From the NCBI GenBank assembly GCA_026707045.1, contig JAPOXO010000073.1, positions 1-50,029 of the forward strand: 50,029 bases of DNA, read 5' to 3'. Positions 15,608 to 24,260 of the stretch are shown one piece after another. A program made the position numbers and the translations under genes. A model generated the notes under the pieces. That model searched no databases. It worked only from the letters and a program-made list of their open reading frames with translations, and was not told where the DNA came from. Numbering within the stretch: the stretch's first letter is position 1; the number at the start of each line of letters is the position of its first letter. The stretch comes from Gammaproteobacteria bacterium (lineage in GTDB: Bacteria > Pseudomonadota > Gammaproteobacteria > Pseudomonadales > Azotimanducaceae).

Positions 15608-18334
15608 CTATGGTTTCTCTGAATCGTAGGAAAGAGCAAAGTCTTCAATCGACGAATCGAGCGTAACTTCTCTTCTGAGAAAACCCAGTTTCTTAATGTA
15701 CAGCCGTAATTCATAAGTGTCGGGTAGCAATTGGTCAATCACAAAGTCTCCAGTATGTCCTACCTGAACACTTTTAAGACTAGCTCCATCTGATTTTCGT
15801 GCTATAGTGATGAATGCATCAACTGAGCGATCTGCAGGATGCACGGTACCCGCTATGTAAAGTGAGCCTTGAGGTACTGGTTCTAGAATGACATAATGAT
15901 CCTCTATGGATGGCCCTACACGTAAAGCTTCTAAATAGTGGACATACCCCTCAACGGATACCGAAAGGCTGTAATTTCCGTCCTCCAATCCACTGAATCG
16001 AAACCGTCCCTGTTCATTTGCATCAACCTGCTTAGAAATACTCCCGCTATGCGCAGATAGGAAAACAATTGCCCCCTTTGCTTGTGCGACTGGGAGAACG
16101 ATTCCAGAGACAAAATGTGATCCGGCAATGCGGGGAATGTCTCGTCGAGTATCCCCTTGTACTACAACGTCAAGTTGTGGTCCCAATTGCTGATCAAAGT
16201 CAACAGAACGACTTGAGCTTCGTTGGTGAACTGCAACGGAATAATTTCCGTCCTCCAATCCGTGAATTTCGTAAGTGCCGTCATCATAGACTTCGGACCA
16301 ACCCGTGGTCGAGGCTTCTTTTCTTGGCTGGGCAATGACACGAAATTCCTGACCGACTCGATCACCAATCTCCACAGATCCATACAGGCGTGAATCACCA
16401 CGAAAAATGAGTGCAACGTGTGCCTCTCCGTCCACACCATGGATTTCAAAGCTCTGTTCAATATAGCGATTCAAGGTGGAAATTGCCGAGACTGTGTACT
16501 CTCCAGGTGGCACCCCTTCGACCAAGAAGTCTCCATTGCTCCAATAAGACCCAAATCGAGTGTGATGTCGTGTGCTATCGTAAACTTGGAGTCCGACCTC
16601 TTCTCCCACACGCAACCCTTCAATAAATCCGGTCAACCTCCCCCTTCGATCTACTATGAGAATTATTTCTGCCGTTTCATTCTCTCTTAGGTGAAGACGC
16701 ACTGTGTTCGTTTTGCCGAATTTAGTGTTGGCGTAGACTTCGAGCGAACCTGGACTAACCCCTCGGTCAAATGATCCATCCTCGTTATTTCCTCGACCTG
16801 CGCCACCTTTCCCGGGATAATTGAATTGAACCATTCCCTTAACAGGTTCGCCAGAATTCGTTTGAACCACTCCTCGAACTCGCGTTTTCCTTGGCTGCCA
16901 GCTGTCAAGAGGAATGTCAAGTGTTTCTACCTCTCTCTTTACCAAGATTTTCAATGCAACATATCCCTTTGCACTGACCTGCAGTTCTGCTTCGTGGTAT
17001 GGCAAGGGCCCTATTTCAAAAGTACCGTCTTGGTTCGACTTTGACGCAACTACATCTTCAAAATACCTAATCCTGAGTCCCTCTGAACCGAACAACACCT
17101 CGCCTGGGTCTATGAATTGAAAGAGTTCAGCACCGGCGATTGGCTGGTCGTTTGCGGCATCGTAAATTCTTCCGGTTAGAGTCTTTCCGGTTTTGAGCTC
17201 AACCGTTCCCAAGTCATAGTCAATCCCTGAGAACAGTCTTACGTCTGTCCAGTGAGGCACGTATCCCGGTGCTTCCACAGCGAAACTATGTGAGTTCGTA
17301 TCCACTAGTGCCGAAATTTGACCATTGGTGTCCTCGTGAGGAAACCTCACTCCTGAATGTTCTCGTCGTGCATGCAGCAGGAACTCTTTCAAAGGGTCGC
17401 CAGTCCTTGCATCCACCACGGTACCGATTACTTTCGTCATGTCTGAAAGTCGAAAAAGTATGTCGTGTTTGCCGGAGACAAACTGATATGTTCTCGTCGA
17501 TCCTTTTGAATGATGCTTTGCGGAAAGTCTGGCAGTTGTTCCTCGCCAGAAAGGCCCAAGCAAAAAAGTGCCGTCTTCGTTGGTCATTGTTTCAATCCAT
17601 CCACTTTGTGGATAGACATCACCATTTACCAGTGCGTCAGTTACCAAGTCTCCTTGGTGATCAACCACCTTTCCAGAAACGAAGAATAGGTCTGCAAGTA
17701 CTAGGTCCTTTTTGGCTCTACGTGATCGAATCTGCAGATCAAATGTCTGTGGTTTCAAATCGGGACGAGCTACAACATCAACCTTGCATTCTCCGATCGT
17801 CAATCCAGAGATCGAAAACCTCCCTTCGGAGTCGGTCTTCCAATTCGGTTTTGCTTGCTCAGGAATAGCAATAGAAGGTAGAACACCACATGTGAAAGAC
17901 AGGACGGCATCAGGAATTGGAATCTCGTCCTCCGACAATACGGTACCTACCAAGGATTTGCCAGACGATAGATCAAATACGACCCCGCTTTCTTGGTGTG
18001 GCAATGAGATTTTCTTTACGAGCGGCACCGAGTTCTTGTGAATTACGAGAAGCTCTATCTCTTCAAGTTCAGGAACCCTCAATCGAAATTGGTTCGTTTC
18101 AACGGATGTCCAGCTCATGGGTACCGACGTCCTGGACAAGGGACTTTCAAAGACTCCAACCCATACCTCGGCCGAATTCTCGTCAGAATTCTCAAATCGA
18201 ACTTCAATAAAGCTGGACTCGACACTCTGAACTTGGAGAGCAAGCAGAACAAAAACTGTTAAGAGAATCGCGTGAAAAGGACTCACTGCGAGACAAGTCG
18301 GATCGATTTGCTGAGACGTAGAATGGATTCTCAT
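15608..18334 (-). CDS. Secreted protein of repeated carboxypeptidase-regulatory-like domains
   Basis: This 908-residue protein has an N-terminal signal sequence or anchor (about residues 20-40, FHAILLTVFVLLALQVQS). The rest is built of many immunoglobulin-like beta domains of the carboxypeptidase regulatory type, each marked by a phrase such as SGKVVDHQGDLVTDALV, RGVVQTNSGEPVKGMVQF or DGTFEIGPLPYHEAEL. Late copies share GLEDGNYS spaced exactly 90 codons apart, and the DNA keeps a perfect 20-base match there. No enzyme domain is visible, so it is probably an extracytoplasmic scaffold, adhesin or sugar/protein-binding protein. It is 390 bases upstream of the permease/M1-like gene on the same strand and could be its partner or cargo; that link rests only on position. 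The ribosome site at 18334 is weak. Confidence 0.75.
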   Translation of the reverse strand: MRIHSTSQQIDPTCLAVSPFHAILLTVFVLLALQVQSVESSFIEVRFENSDENSAEVWVGVFESPLSRTSVPMSWTSVETNQFRLRVPELEEIELLVIHKNSVPLVKKISLPHQESGVVFDLSSGKSLVGTVLSEDEIPIPDAVLSFTCGVLPSIAIPEQAKPNWKTDSEGRFSISGLTIGECKVDVVARPDLKPQTFDLQIRSRRAKKDLVLADLFFVSGKVVDHQGDLVTDALVNGDVYPQSGWIETMTNEDGTFLLGPFWRGTTARLSAKHHSKGSTRTYQFVSGKHDILFRLSDMTKVIGTVVDARTGDPLKEFLLHARREHSGVRFPHEDTNGQISALVDTNSHSFAVEAPGYVPHWTDVRLFSGIDYDLGTVELKTGKTLTGRIYDAANDQPIAGAELFQFIDPGEVLFGSEGLRIRYFEDVVASKSNQDGTFEIGPLPYHEAELQVSAKGYVALKILVKREVETLDIPLDSWQPRKTRVRGVVQTNSGEPVKGMVQFNYPGKGGAGRGNNEDGSFDRGVSPGSLEVYANTKFGKTNTVRLHLRENETAEIILIVDRRGRLTGFIEGLRVGEEVGLQVYDSTRHHTRFGSYWSNGDFLVEGVPPGEYTVSAISTLNRYIEQSFEIHGVDGEAHVALIFRGDSRLYGSVEIGDRVGQEFRVIAQPRKEASTTGWSEVYDDGTYEIHGLEDGNYSVAVHQRSSSRSVDFDQQLGPQLDVVVQGDTRRDIPRIAGSHFVSGIVLPVAQAKGAIVFLSAHSGSISKQVDANEQGRFRFSGLEDGNYSLSVSVEGYVHYLEALRVGPSIEDHYVILEPVPQGSLYIAGTVHPADRSVDAFITIARKSDGASLKSVQVGHTGDFVIDQLLPDTYELRLYIKKLGFLRREVTLDSSIEDFALSYDSEKP
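15972..16261. repeat. Perfect 20-base repeat, 270 bases apart, within the domain-repeat gene
   Basis: The same 20 bases occur at 15972-15991 and 16242-16261, encoding GLEDGNYS on the minus strand. The spacing is exactly 90 codons, which matches the length of one beta-domain unit and suggests fairly recent internal duplication or gene conversion. Confidence 0.7.
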
Positions 18335-18559
18335 ACCAATTGTGATTATCGATTCAATTCAAGTGGATTTGTGCTGCAATCTCTAGGACAGGTTGTTGTG
18401 GTTCAAAAATTCATCAACCTATCTATTTGACCGAGAATGCACTCTTTGATTCGATTCTCTCGCCGAGTTTGCGCGATGACTCCAACTCATATTTAGGGAG
18501 GAGAATATAGACTATTGGTTAGATTCAAGAAATGATTTGACGCGGAGGTGCAGATACTC

Positions 18560-19429
18560 ATGATCGAAGAGAAAACCGTAAAGCCAATGTCCGGTTGGAT
18601 CGCCTTACCCTGCCTGTTCCTGATGATTGCATTGGCGATTCTTCTCATTCTCTCACTGAATATCGTCTACATCGTATTGGGTGTAGTCTGGCTCTTTTTG
18701 TTGTTGTTCGTACTGCCTTTTGGATTCTTGCCAGTCCAGCCCAACGATACTCGAGTGTTGCTTCTCTTTGGGGATTATGTGGGTTCGGTGCGAACATCGG
18801 GTTTCTATTGGGTAAATCCCTTTTACACCAAGGAACTCATAAGCCTTAGAGTGCGAAATTTTCAGACGGGCGAAGGAGTGATCGCCAAGGTCAATGATCG
18901 AGATGGCAATCCTATAGAGATATCCGCCGTAGTTGCTTGGAAGGTAGTCGATACGGCAAAGGCTAGTTTTGAAGTCTTAGACTTCGAGGATTTTGTTGAA
19001 GTGCAGAGCGATGCCGCCCTGCGCAATCTTGCTTCCCGACACCCCTACGATTCTCCGGATGATTCAGAGGTTTCCTTGCGGCGCAGCACTTCTGAAATTT
19101 CAAGTCAGTTGTGTGAAGACATTCAAGAACGACTTGAGAAAGCGGGTGTGGTGGTGGATGAAGCTAGGATCAGCCACTTGGCTTATGCACAGGAGATTGC
19201 GGCTGCCATGCTACAACGCCAACAAGCACAAGCCGTTGTGGATGCGCGTGCAAGAATTGTCGAAGGTGCGGTCGGAATGGTCAAGAGCGCATTGGACTCT
19301 CTCGCTGCGGACGACATGGTGGAGTTGACGGAAGAACGAAAAGCCTCGATGGTTGCCAACTTGCTTGTTGTATTGTGCTCACACAATAGTCCACAACCTG
19401 TAGTAAATACCGGGTCGCAGGGAACCTAA
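18560..19429 (+). CDS. SPFH/Band-7 domain membrane protein
   Basis: A 289-residue protein with a long N-terminal hydrophobic hairpin (two helices, about residues 12-60) followed by the SPFH core: FLPVQPNDTRVLLLFGDYVG, GFYWVNPFY, then a long helical region rich in Ala, Glu and Arg (AQEIAAAMLQRQQAQAVVDA). This is the stomatin/prohibitin-like architecture, which oligomerises in the inner membrane and often modulates proteases or lipid domains. I preferred the ATG at 18560, preceded by GGAGG 11 bases upstream; a GTG at 18548 overlaps that site and is less likely. It is divergent from the gene at 18334; no partner protease (such as NfeD or HflC) is adjacent. Confidence 0.85.
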   Translation: MIEEKTVKPMSGWIALPCLFLMIALAILLILSLNIVYIVLGVVWLFLLLFVLPFGFLPVQPNDTRVLLLFGDYVGSVRTSGFYWVNPFYTKELISLRVRNFQTGEGVIAKVNDRDGNPIEISAVVAWKVVDTAKASFEVLDFEDFVEVQSDAALRNLASRHPYDSPDDSEVSLRRSTSEISSQLCEDIQERLEKAGVVVDEARISHLAYAQEIAAAMLQRQQAQAVVDARARIVEGAVGMVKSALDSLAADDMVELTEERKASMVANLLVVLCSHNSPQPVVNTGSQGT

Positions 19430-19508
19430 GTGAATCTTGTGCATATCGACGAGTTCCAACGACTCCCAGACTGGGCTAGGGCCGGTGAGTAGTGCGATCA
19501 ACACAAAG

Positions 19509-20390
19509 ATGCCAACGCAACTGAATAGTTTTGAATACATAAAGTCGCGTGAATCAGTCCAGGATGCTGTTTCTTTGATTCGGAGCCATGGTTTCGTGGT
19601 ACTTGAAGACGCGTTGCCAAAGAAACCCTTAGTGGAAATCCGTCGTCGGATGGATCTGGATACCAAGGAATTGCAGGACTATTGCTCATCAATTGGTGGA
19701 AATCCTCGTGAGAAAGGTCACTTGCAACAAGGACCGCCCCCGCTTCGTGATTTCGTATTCCGAGACATCGTGATGAACTCTTTCGTTGTCGATGTATGTG
19801 TAGAACTACTTGGCAAGAATCCTACGCTCACGTTTTACAACGGAAACACAAACTGTCCCCGTAGTACTACTCAGCACGTTCACATGGATAGTGCTCATCG
19901 AACAAAAGAGCCGGAGCCTGTCGAACCCACATTTTCAGTAGTGGTCAATATTCCTCCCGGCCCGATGAATGCTTCAAATGGTGCAATACAACTTTGGCCC
20001 GGCACTCACCTTGAAAGGAGCGATGACGGAGGTCGAGCCATTACGGACGAACAATTGACACGACGAATGAAGATTCATCCTCCAATTCAACCGATTACCA
20101 AAGCAGGCGATGTGCTGATTCGTGACATCCGCCTGTGGCACCGAGGTGTGCCCAACCGATCTAAGCGACCTCGACACATGATTGCTTTAGTCCTAGTTGA
20201 TGAGACCTCCGAAGTACGCGGGCGACTCCGATTTCAGAAAGGTTGTGAATCCGAGCTCGAGGGAACCCCAGTAAATCCCAACGCAGATTATGTTGACGAG
20301 CCGATTGATTACCTAATTGCTCCTACTCGTCGTTTGTACGAGTATCGGCGTACAAACCGCAGGTTACGTGCAAAAATCGATCCTAATTGA
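19509..20390 (+). CDS. Phytanoyl-CoA dioxygenase (PhyH) family Fe(II)/2-oxoglutarate oxygenase
   Basis: The product (about 293 residues) has the double-stranded beta-helix signature of PhyH enzymes. The metal triad is visible as HMD in STTQHVHMDSAHR and the distal His in IRLWHRGVPN, with the 2-oxoglutarate-binding Arg in SKRPRHM. The opening SLIRSHGFVVLEDALPKK is typical. It should hydroxylate an unactivated carbon of a small molecule or acyl chain. The first Met is at 19509; an in-frame TTG at 19437 and GTG at 19485 exist and no ribosome site decides between them. It lies 80 bases after the SPFH gene and converges on the racemase-like gene with 7 bases between. Substrate unknown. Confidence 0.85.
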   Translation: MPTQLNSFEYIKSRESVQDAVSLIRSHGFVVLEDALPKKPLVEIRRRMDLDTKELQDYCSSIGGNPREKGHLQQGPPPLRDFVFRDIVMNSFVVDVCVELLGKNPTLTFYNGNTNCPRSTTQHVHMDSAHRTKEPEPVEPTFSVVVNIPPGPMNASNGAIQLWPGTHLERSDDGGRAITDEQLTRRMKIHPPIQPITKAGDVLIRDIRLWHRGVPNRSKRPRHMIALVLVDETSEVRGRLRFQKGCESELEGTPVNPNADYVDEPIDYLIAPTRRLYEYRRTNRRLRAKIDPN

Positions 20391-20397
20391 GATGTCT

Positions 20398-21567
20398 TTA
20401 AGTTTGAATTTCAACACTTAATCTCTCCGGAACTGGTTCGACTCCCCAGCCTGGAGTGTCAGGAACATTTAGATAGCCATCTATGTACCTCGGTTCCGCT
20501 GTGTATACGAGCTTGTCGTCTGGTACGCGATCTATGTCGGTTTCCATGATTTTGAAGTTCGGCACGACCATGCTGAAGTGTCCAGCCATGAGAGTTGCCA
20601 AATGTCCGTAGTAATTGTGGGGAGCCACATTAACTTGAAACGCATCGGCGGCAGCTGCAATCTTTAGGGATTGCCACGTTCCTATCCACGGCAAATCGAT
20701 GATCGCGACATCAAGTGCTTCTTGCTGGAAGTATGGTAGATACTCGACAAGTCCTGTTAGAGACTCGCAACCACTTACCGTAAACGGGCTTTGGTTTCGA
20801 ACTGTTGCTAGAGCGGACGCACTTTGTGTATCAATTTCAACCCAGAAGATGTCCAGGTCGCTAAGTTTGCGCAAAATCGACAGATATCCCTCAGTTCGAC
20901 AGTTGTAATTGAGATCGAGCAGTATGTCGATGTCGGGACCGGTTCCTTCTCGAAGCGCGGACAAATACTCATGCAATCCATTCAGAACTTCTCTACTTGG
21001 TGTTCTTCCATGTTCGCCGGGTGGAAATCCGAATCCAGGTGACCAGCCGACCATTCCCTGAGGCGTTGCTCGAAATATGTTGGTTTTTAGTGCGCTGAAT
21101 CCGCTTTGGCGTACTTCTCGACCCAAAGCAACCACATCGTCTAGATTGCGTATCCCGGGCGGAAAGTACTCGGCACGGGAAATTCGCCAAGTTCCACAGT
21201 GCGACCAATAGACTCGTACCCTGTCGCGTACGGCACCTCCTAGAAGTTCGTAGCATGGGATGTCGAGAAGTTTGGCCTTTGCATCCAAGAGAGCATTCTC
21301 AATCGCACCGTTGGCTCTAGGAAGGACGCCTGTGGGAGATTGGCGGGTTGCTGCGGCCATTCGAGCGTAGATGCCTTCGTGCTGCATGACATCTTGTCCG
21401 ATGACCCGACGTTTCGCACTATTGATGGCGATGGTGACGCCAGTCGGGGCCAAACTTTCGTCGTATTCGCTCCAACCAATGATTCCATTCTCAAGTGTTA
21501 GTTTCACGAAGTGGTAGCTCTTCCAACCTGACTGGGCATGGAAGGTTTCTAGGTCGGCAATTTTCAT
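20398..21567 (-). CDS. Mandelate racemase/muconate lactonizing enzyme family protein
   Basis: This 389-residue member of the enolase superfamily has the three metal ligands at Asp218 (LLDLNYN), Glu244 (FWVEID) and Glu268 (SGCESL). The Asp-His dyad of the mandelate racemase subgroup is present as Asp291 (IIDLPWIG) and His317 (VAPHNYYG). On the opposite face the usual KxK is Lys161-Thr-Asn163, so the second Lys base is replaced by Asn. That favours a one-base elimination (acid-sugar dehydratase-like) over two-base racemisation, which is inference. An RNA-level link is likely with the two genes upstream: it follows the C15-like gene by 47 bases. Its substrate probably is a hydroxy acid or sugar acid. 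Confidence 0.87.
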   Translation of the reverse strand: MKIADLETFHAQSGWKSYHFVKLTLENGIIGWSEYDESLAPTGVTIAINSAKRRVIGQDVMQHEGIYARMAAATRQSPTGVLPRANGAIENALLDAKAKLLDIPCYELLGGAVRDRVRVYWSHCGTWRISRAEYFPPGIRNLDDVVALGREVRQSGFSALKTNIFRATPQGMVGWSPGFGFPPGEHGRTPSREVLNGLHEYLSALREGTGPDIDILLDLNYNCRTEGYLSILRKLSDLDIFWVEIDTQSASALATVRNQSPFTVSGCESLTGLVEYLPYFQQEALDVAIIDLPWIGTWQSLKIAAAADAFQVNVAPHNYYGHLATLMAGHFSMVVPNFKIMETDIDRVPDDKLVYTAEPRYIDGYLNVPDTPGWGVEPVPERLSVEIQT

Positions 21568-21614
21568 TTTTGGAGCCTTTGTGACAAAACTACTTGAAGC
21601 CCCTCTGGCAACTG

Positions 21615-22742
21615 CTACTTGCTCGATTCAAGTGCTGCAACAATCAGAGCGCGAGTCTGGCTTGTCATGTTACTGAGGATCGTAGAGTCGAAGTTGGAGA
21701 TTCTGGGTACGTGTAAGTGCCCCAGGGGAATTTGTGCTCCCAGATCTCTATGAAGCAATCGTGATCTATAGGAAATCTCGTTGGAGAGGAATCCTCCTCC
21801 GGATCCGTCGAACGCCGTCTTGTCAGCAAGTTCGTCTAAAGAGTCGGCGTGTAGCTCGCCCGTCTCCAAAGTGGTTACACAACGGTTATCCACAACACTC
21901 CAATCGCCTTTAACTTCAGTCATCGAAAGAGCCGGAAGTGTGAACTCAAGAAACTCCGGTCCGTCCGTACTGGGAGCAGGTTTGCCGTTGACTAAACCAA
22001 TTCTGTTTTTGTTGTCAGGTGCTTTGGACGATCTTCGCCTTCCTGGAAATCGTTCTAGATCAAAACGGTTTCTTCCCATGCTTATGGTTAGGACAAGTCG
22101 ATTGGAGGTACAAAATATCGGTTCAAAAGTTTCCTCGACAATTCCAGCATCAAAATCGTCATACCTCACCGGAAAGATCAAAACTACAAGTGGGTGACCA
22201 AGAATAGTTTCGTGAGCAAGAGTAAGGGCGACGACAGCGGAAGGATTTGATTGCGCAAGATTGTTGTCGAGATTAAACGGATCGAAGCAACTCAAGACAA
22301 TTGGATCTTTATCTGGTTTCAATGAGTTCGACGTGCGCGCCGGCAGATTCCTACTCTCGCTCTCAAACAACTTGCACGCTTTGAAAATCCGTTCCCTTCT
22401 GGAACTCCCTCGATTAGACAGTGCATGCCGAATCGTAATCAACCCCATGAGGCGAGTCCAATAGAGCGGTCGATCATCTACTACTGAGGCTCCTGAGCTT
22501 GAAGGTGTGAGTGTCCGATCGAGTAGCTGACAGCCTATGTATCGAACTGTTTGAAGCGCAGTAGTAGGGGAGGAATGGAGCGATTTGTACAGATCGCTGA
22601 GAAGGTTATCGTGCTGAGTCGCAATATCGGGGATTGCTTGTCTTGCTTGAAAGAGCCTCGCTTCTTCCGAGTCCAGAGTTGACCTGGCAGAGCACAGGAT
22701 CTCATCGAGGCTCGTTGAAGCATCGGAAGCGCTCAAGGTCAA
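21615..22742 (-). CDS. Pyroglutamyl-peptidase I (C15)-like protein with Ser at the nucleophile position
   Basis: The C-terminal 230 residues of this 375-residue protein track the C15 family. The opening CFDPFNLD...NPSAV matches the usual TGFEPFGG...NPS, SMGRNRFDLERFPG carries the catalytic Glu (Glu230), PDN follows, and GHLHVP holds the catalytic His (His343). The nucleophile segment, normally ending VCN before a hydrophobic-Tyr pair, reads GFLSNEISYR, so Ser320 stands where Cys is expected. The first 145 residues are helical and unlike C15. The frame has only a TTG start at 22742; a four-codon ATG frame ends across it. It begins 20 bases after the aminotransferase stop, so the two are surely co-transcribed. 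Possible roles are a Ser-type amidohydrolase for cyclic amides or a binding protein. Homology is moderately sure; activity is not. Confidence 0.6.
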   Translation of the reverse strand: MTLSASDASTSLDEILCSARSTLDSEEARLFQARQAIPDIATQHDNLLSDLYKSLHSSPTTALQTVRYIGCQLLDRTLTPSSSGASVVDDRPLYWTRLMGLITIRHALSNRGSSRRERIFKACKLFESESRNLPARTSNSLKPDKDPIVLSCFDPFNLDNNLAQSNPSAVVALTLAHETILGHPLVVLIFPVRYDDFDAGIVEETFEPIFCTSNRLVLTISMGRNRFDLERFPGRRRSSKAPDNKNRIGLVNGKPAPSTDGPEFLEFTLPALSMTEVKGDWSVVDNRCVTTLETGELHADSLDELADKTAFDGSGGGFLSNEISYRSRLLHRDLGAQIPLGHLHVPRISNFDSTILSNMTSQTRALIVAALESSK

Positions 22743-22762
22743 ACCGACATTTTCTCAGTGCG

Positions 22763-24037
22763 CTAAGGCTCTATGCGCTCTCGATTATTGAGCCAAGACT
22801 CGATTCGATTCCAGGCCTCTTCGAGTTCACTGATTGGTTTAGCCAATCCCACGCGAACAAAATTGCGAGTTCCTTCTCCACATGCGGACCCAGGAAAAAC
22901 GGAAACTCCTGCCTCATCGAGCAGTCGTCGAGCAAACTGGTCCCCGTCCTCGTGGACGTTGACCATAACGAACATGCCGCCTGCAGGGCGTTCTGCGCTC
23001 AAACCCTCAACAGCCTGTACCCGATCCAAGGTGTAGTCCCGGCGTAGCTTATATTGTTCCACCATTTTTTGTACACGCTCTGTATTGTGTTTAAGTGCAT
23101 AGGTCGCGCCATCCTGAATAAAAGGACTTCCGCAAAAAAAAGCTCCCAAAGCGTAGTCTGCCAGGCGTTCACTAAACTCGGGACTGCTCACCGTCCAACC
23201 GACTCGCCATCCGCTCATCGCATGAGACTTTGACAGGCTATCTACCACAACTACATTCTCTAGATTTTCGACAACATTTAAGACTGATACGTGCTTTTGT
23301 TCAAAACAGAGAAGCGAATAGACTTCGTCGGAAATCAACCAAAGATTTCGAATCCTGCACTCGTCCGCTAGTCGTTTCAAATCGTAGGCGGGAGTGACAT
23401 TACCCATGGGATTAGACGGAGTGTTAATGATCATACCCACCGTGCGCTGGTCCACAGCATTGATTAATGCGTCGACATCAACTGTAAAGCCCGGAGGATC
23501 CATGGGTACGGTCTTCAGATCTACACCAATCGTTGCGCACGTGGGCTCGTAGCCAATGTATTTGGGTTCGGCCGTGACTACATTGTCGCCTGGGTTTGCA
23601 ATACAGCTAAGAGTTGCGTGAATTGCTCCTGTAGCACCGTGAAAAACCGTAAATTGATTGGGATGGCGTGTGTAGCCGGATGTGCGGGTTTCCAGTCTTG
23701 CGAGTTCATTCTTAAGTCGCGTCTCGCCTGCCGGAGAAGTGTAGTGAGTTCGGTGTCGTTTGATTGCCTCAATGAGACCCACGTTTATATAGTCGGGCGT
23801 GTTGAAGTCAGGGTCCCCAATTGACAGTGGAATGATAGATTTGCCTTCCGCTATTCGTTGCATAGCATCGGTATGGACTTTCCAGGCCGAGTTATCTGCA
23901 GCGGCTAATCGGTGAGCGGCTAGACTGATAGGTAGCTGTTCGAAGTGGGGACTTGGGTCAACCAGTTTTGTTGAAGGTGAATCTAGATAAGTTTTCGTCA
24001 ATTGCGGTTCGGATAATCCTGACAGTTCGTCTTTCAA
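22763..24037 (-). CDS. Class I/II pyridoxal-phosphate aminotransferase
   Basis: The protein (up to 424 residues) is an aspartate-aminotransferase-fold enzyme. It shows IIPLSIGDPDFNTPDYI, HGATGAIHATLSCI, NTPSNPMGNVTP (usual NPTG), LISDEVYS and the PLP lysine in SLSKSHAMSGWRVGW, and ends with the substrate Arg region NFVRVGLAKP. It transfers an amino group between an amino acid and a 2-oxo acid. The family core begins near residue 34, so the exact N-terminus is uncertain: the longest frame starts at a TTG (24037) overlapped by a short ATG frame that stops there. It heads an operon with the C15-like and racemase-like genes, implying the breakdown or remodelling of an amino acid, lactam or peptide derivative. 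Confidence 0.88.
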   Translation of the reverse strand: MKDELSGLSEPQLTKTYLDSPSTKLVDPSPHFEQLPISLAAHRLAAADNSAWKVHTDAMQRIAEGKSIIPLSIGDPDFNTPDYINVGLIEAIKRHRTHYTSPAGETRLKNELARLETRTSGYTRHPNQFTVFHGATGAIHATLSCIANPGDNVVTAEPKYIGYEPTCATIGVDLKTVPMDPPGFTVDVDALINAVDQRTVGMIINTPSNPMGNVTPAYDLKRLADECRIRNLWLISDEVYSLLCFEQKHVSVLNVVENLENVVVVDSLSKSHAMSGWRVGWTVSSPEFSERLADYALGAFFCGSPFIQDGATYALKHNTERVQKMVEQYKLRRDYTLDRVQAVEGLSAERPAGGMFVMVNVHEDGDQFARRLLDEAGVSVFPGSACGEGTRNFVRVGLAKPISELEEAWNRIESWLNNRERIEP

Positions 24038-24110
24038 TTCTCGCTCATTTTCTCAATTTACTCGGCTGATTTGACTGTTCAGAACGAAATAAGTTTGGAT
24101 CAATCATCAA

Positions 24111-24260
24111 CTAGGTGGCAGCTAATACTGAACGAGGTTCGCCTTGGGTGTTGCTGATTTCCCATCCGAACGGTAAGAGAGTTTTGTCGGGCAAATTTTG
24201 AGATTGCTTGCAGAATTCTGCGAGCTTGGTGAGTTGATCGAATCCAATTAGTTTGTACAT
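24111..24260 (-). CDS. Possible 49-residue small protein overlapping the esterase stop
   Basis: An ATG at 24260, inside the last codons of the carboxylesterase, opens a 49-codon frame ending in TAG at 24111. The product is mixed, soluble-looking (MYKLIGFDQLTKLAEFCK at its start, FGWEISNTQGEPRS near its end), with one Cys and a balanced composition resembling real protein. The 13-base overlap would couple its translation to the esterase. No clear Shine-Dalgarno and no family that I recognise, so it may be a chance frame. It lies between the esterase and aminotransferase genes, all on the minus strand. Confidence 0.3.
   Translation of the reverse strand: MYKLIGFDQLTKLAEFCKQSQNLPDKTLLPFGWEISNTQGEPRSVLAAT

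Noticed and set aside
17269-17868. 199-codon plus-strand open frame
   Set aside because: It lies fully antisense to the 908-residue repeat protein, has no ribosome site and reads as Ser/Arg/Leu-rich noise.
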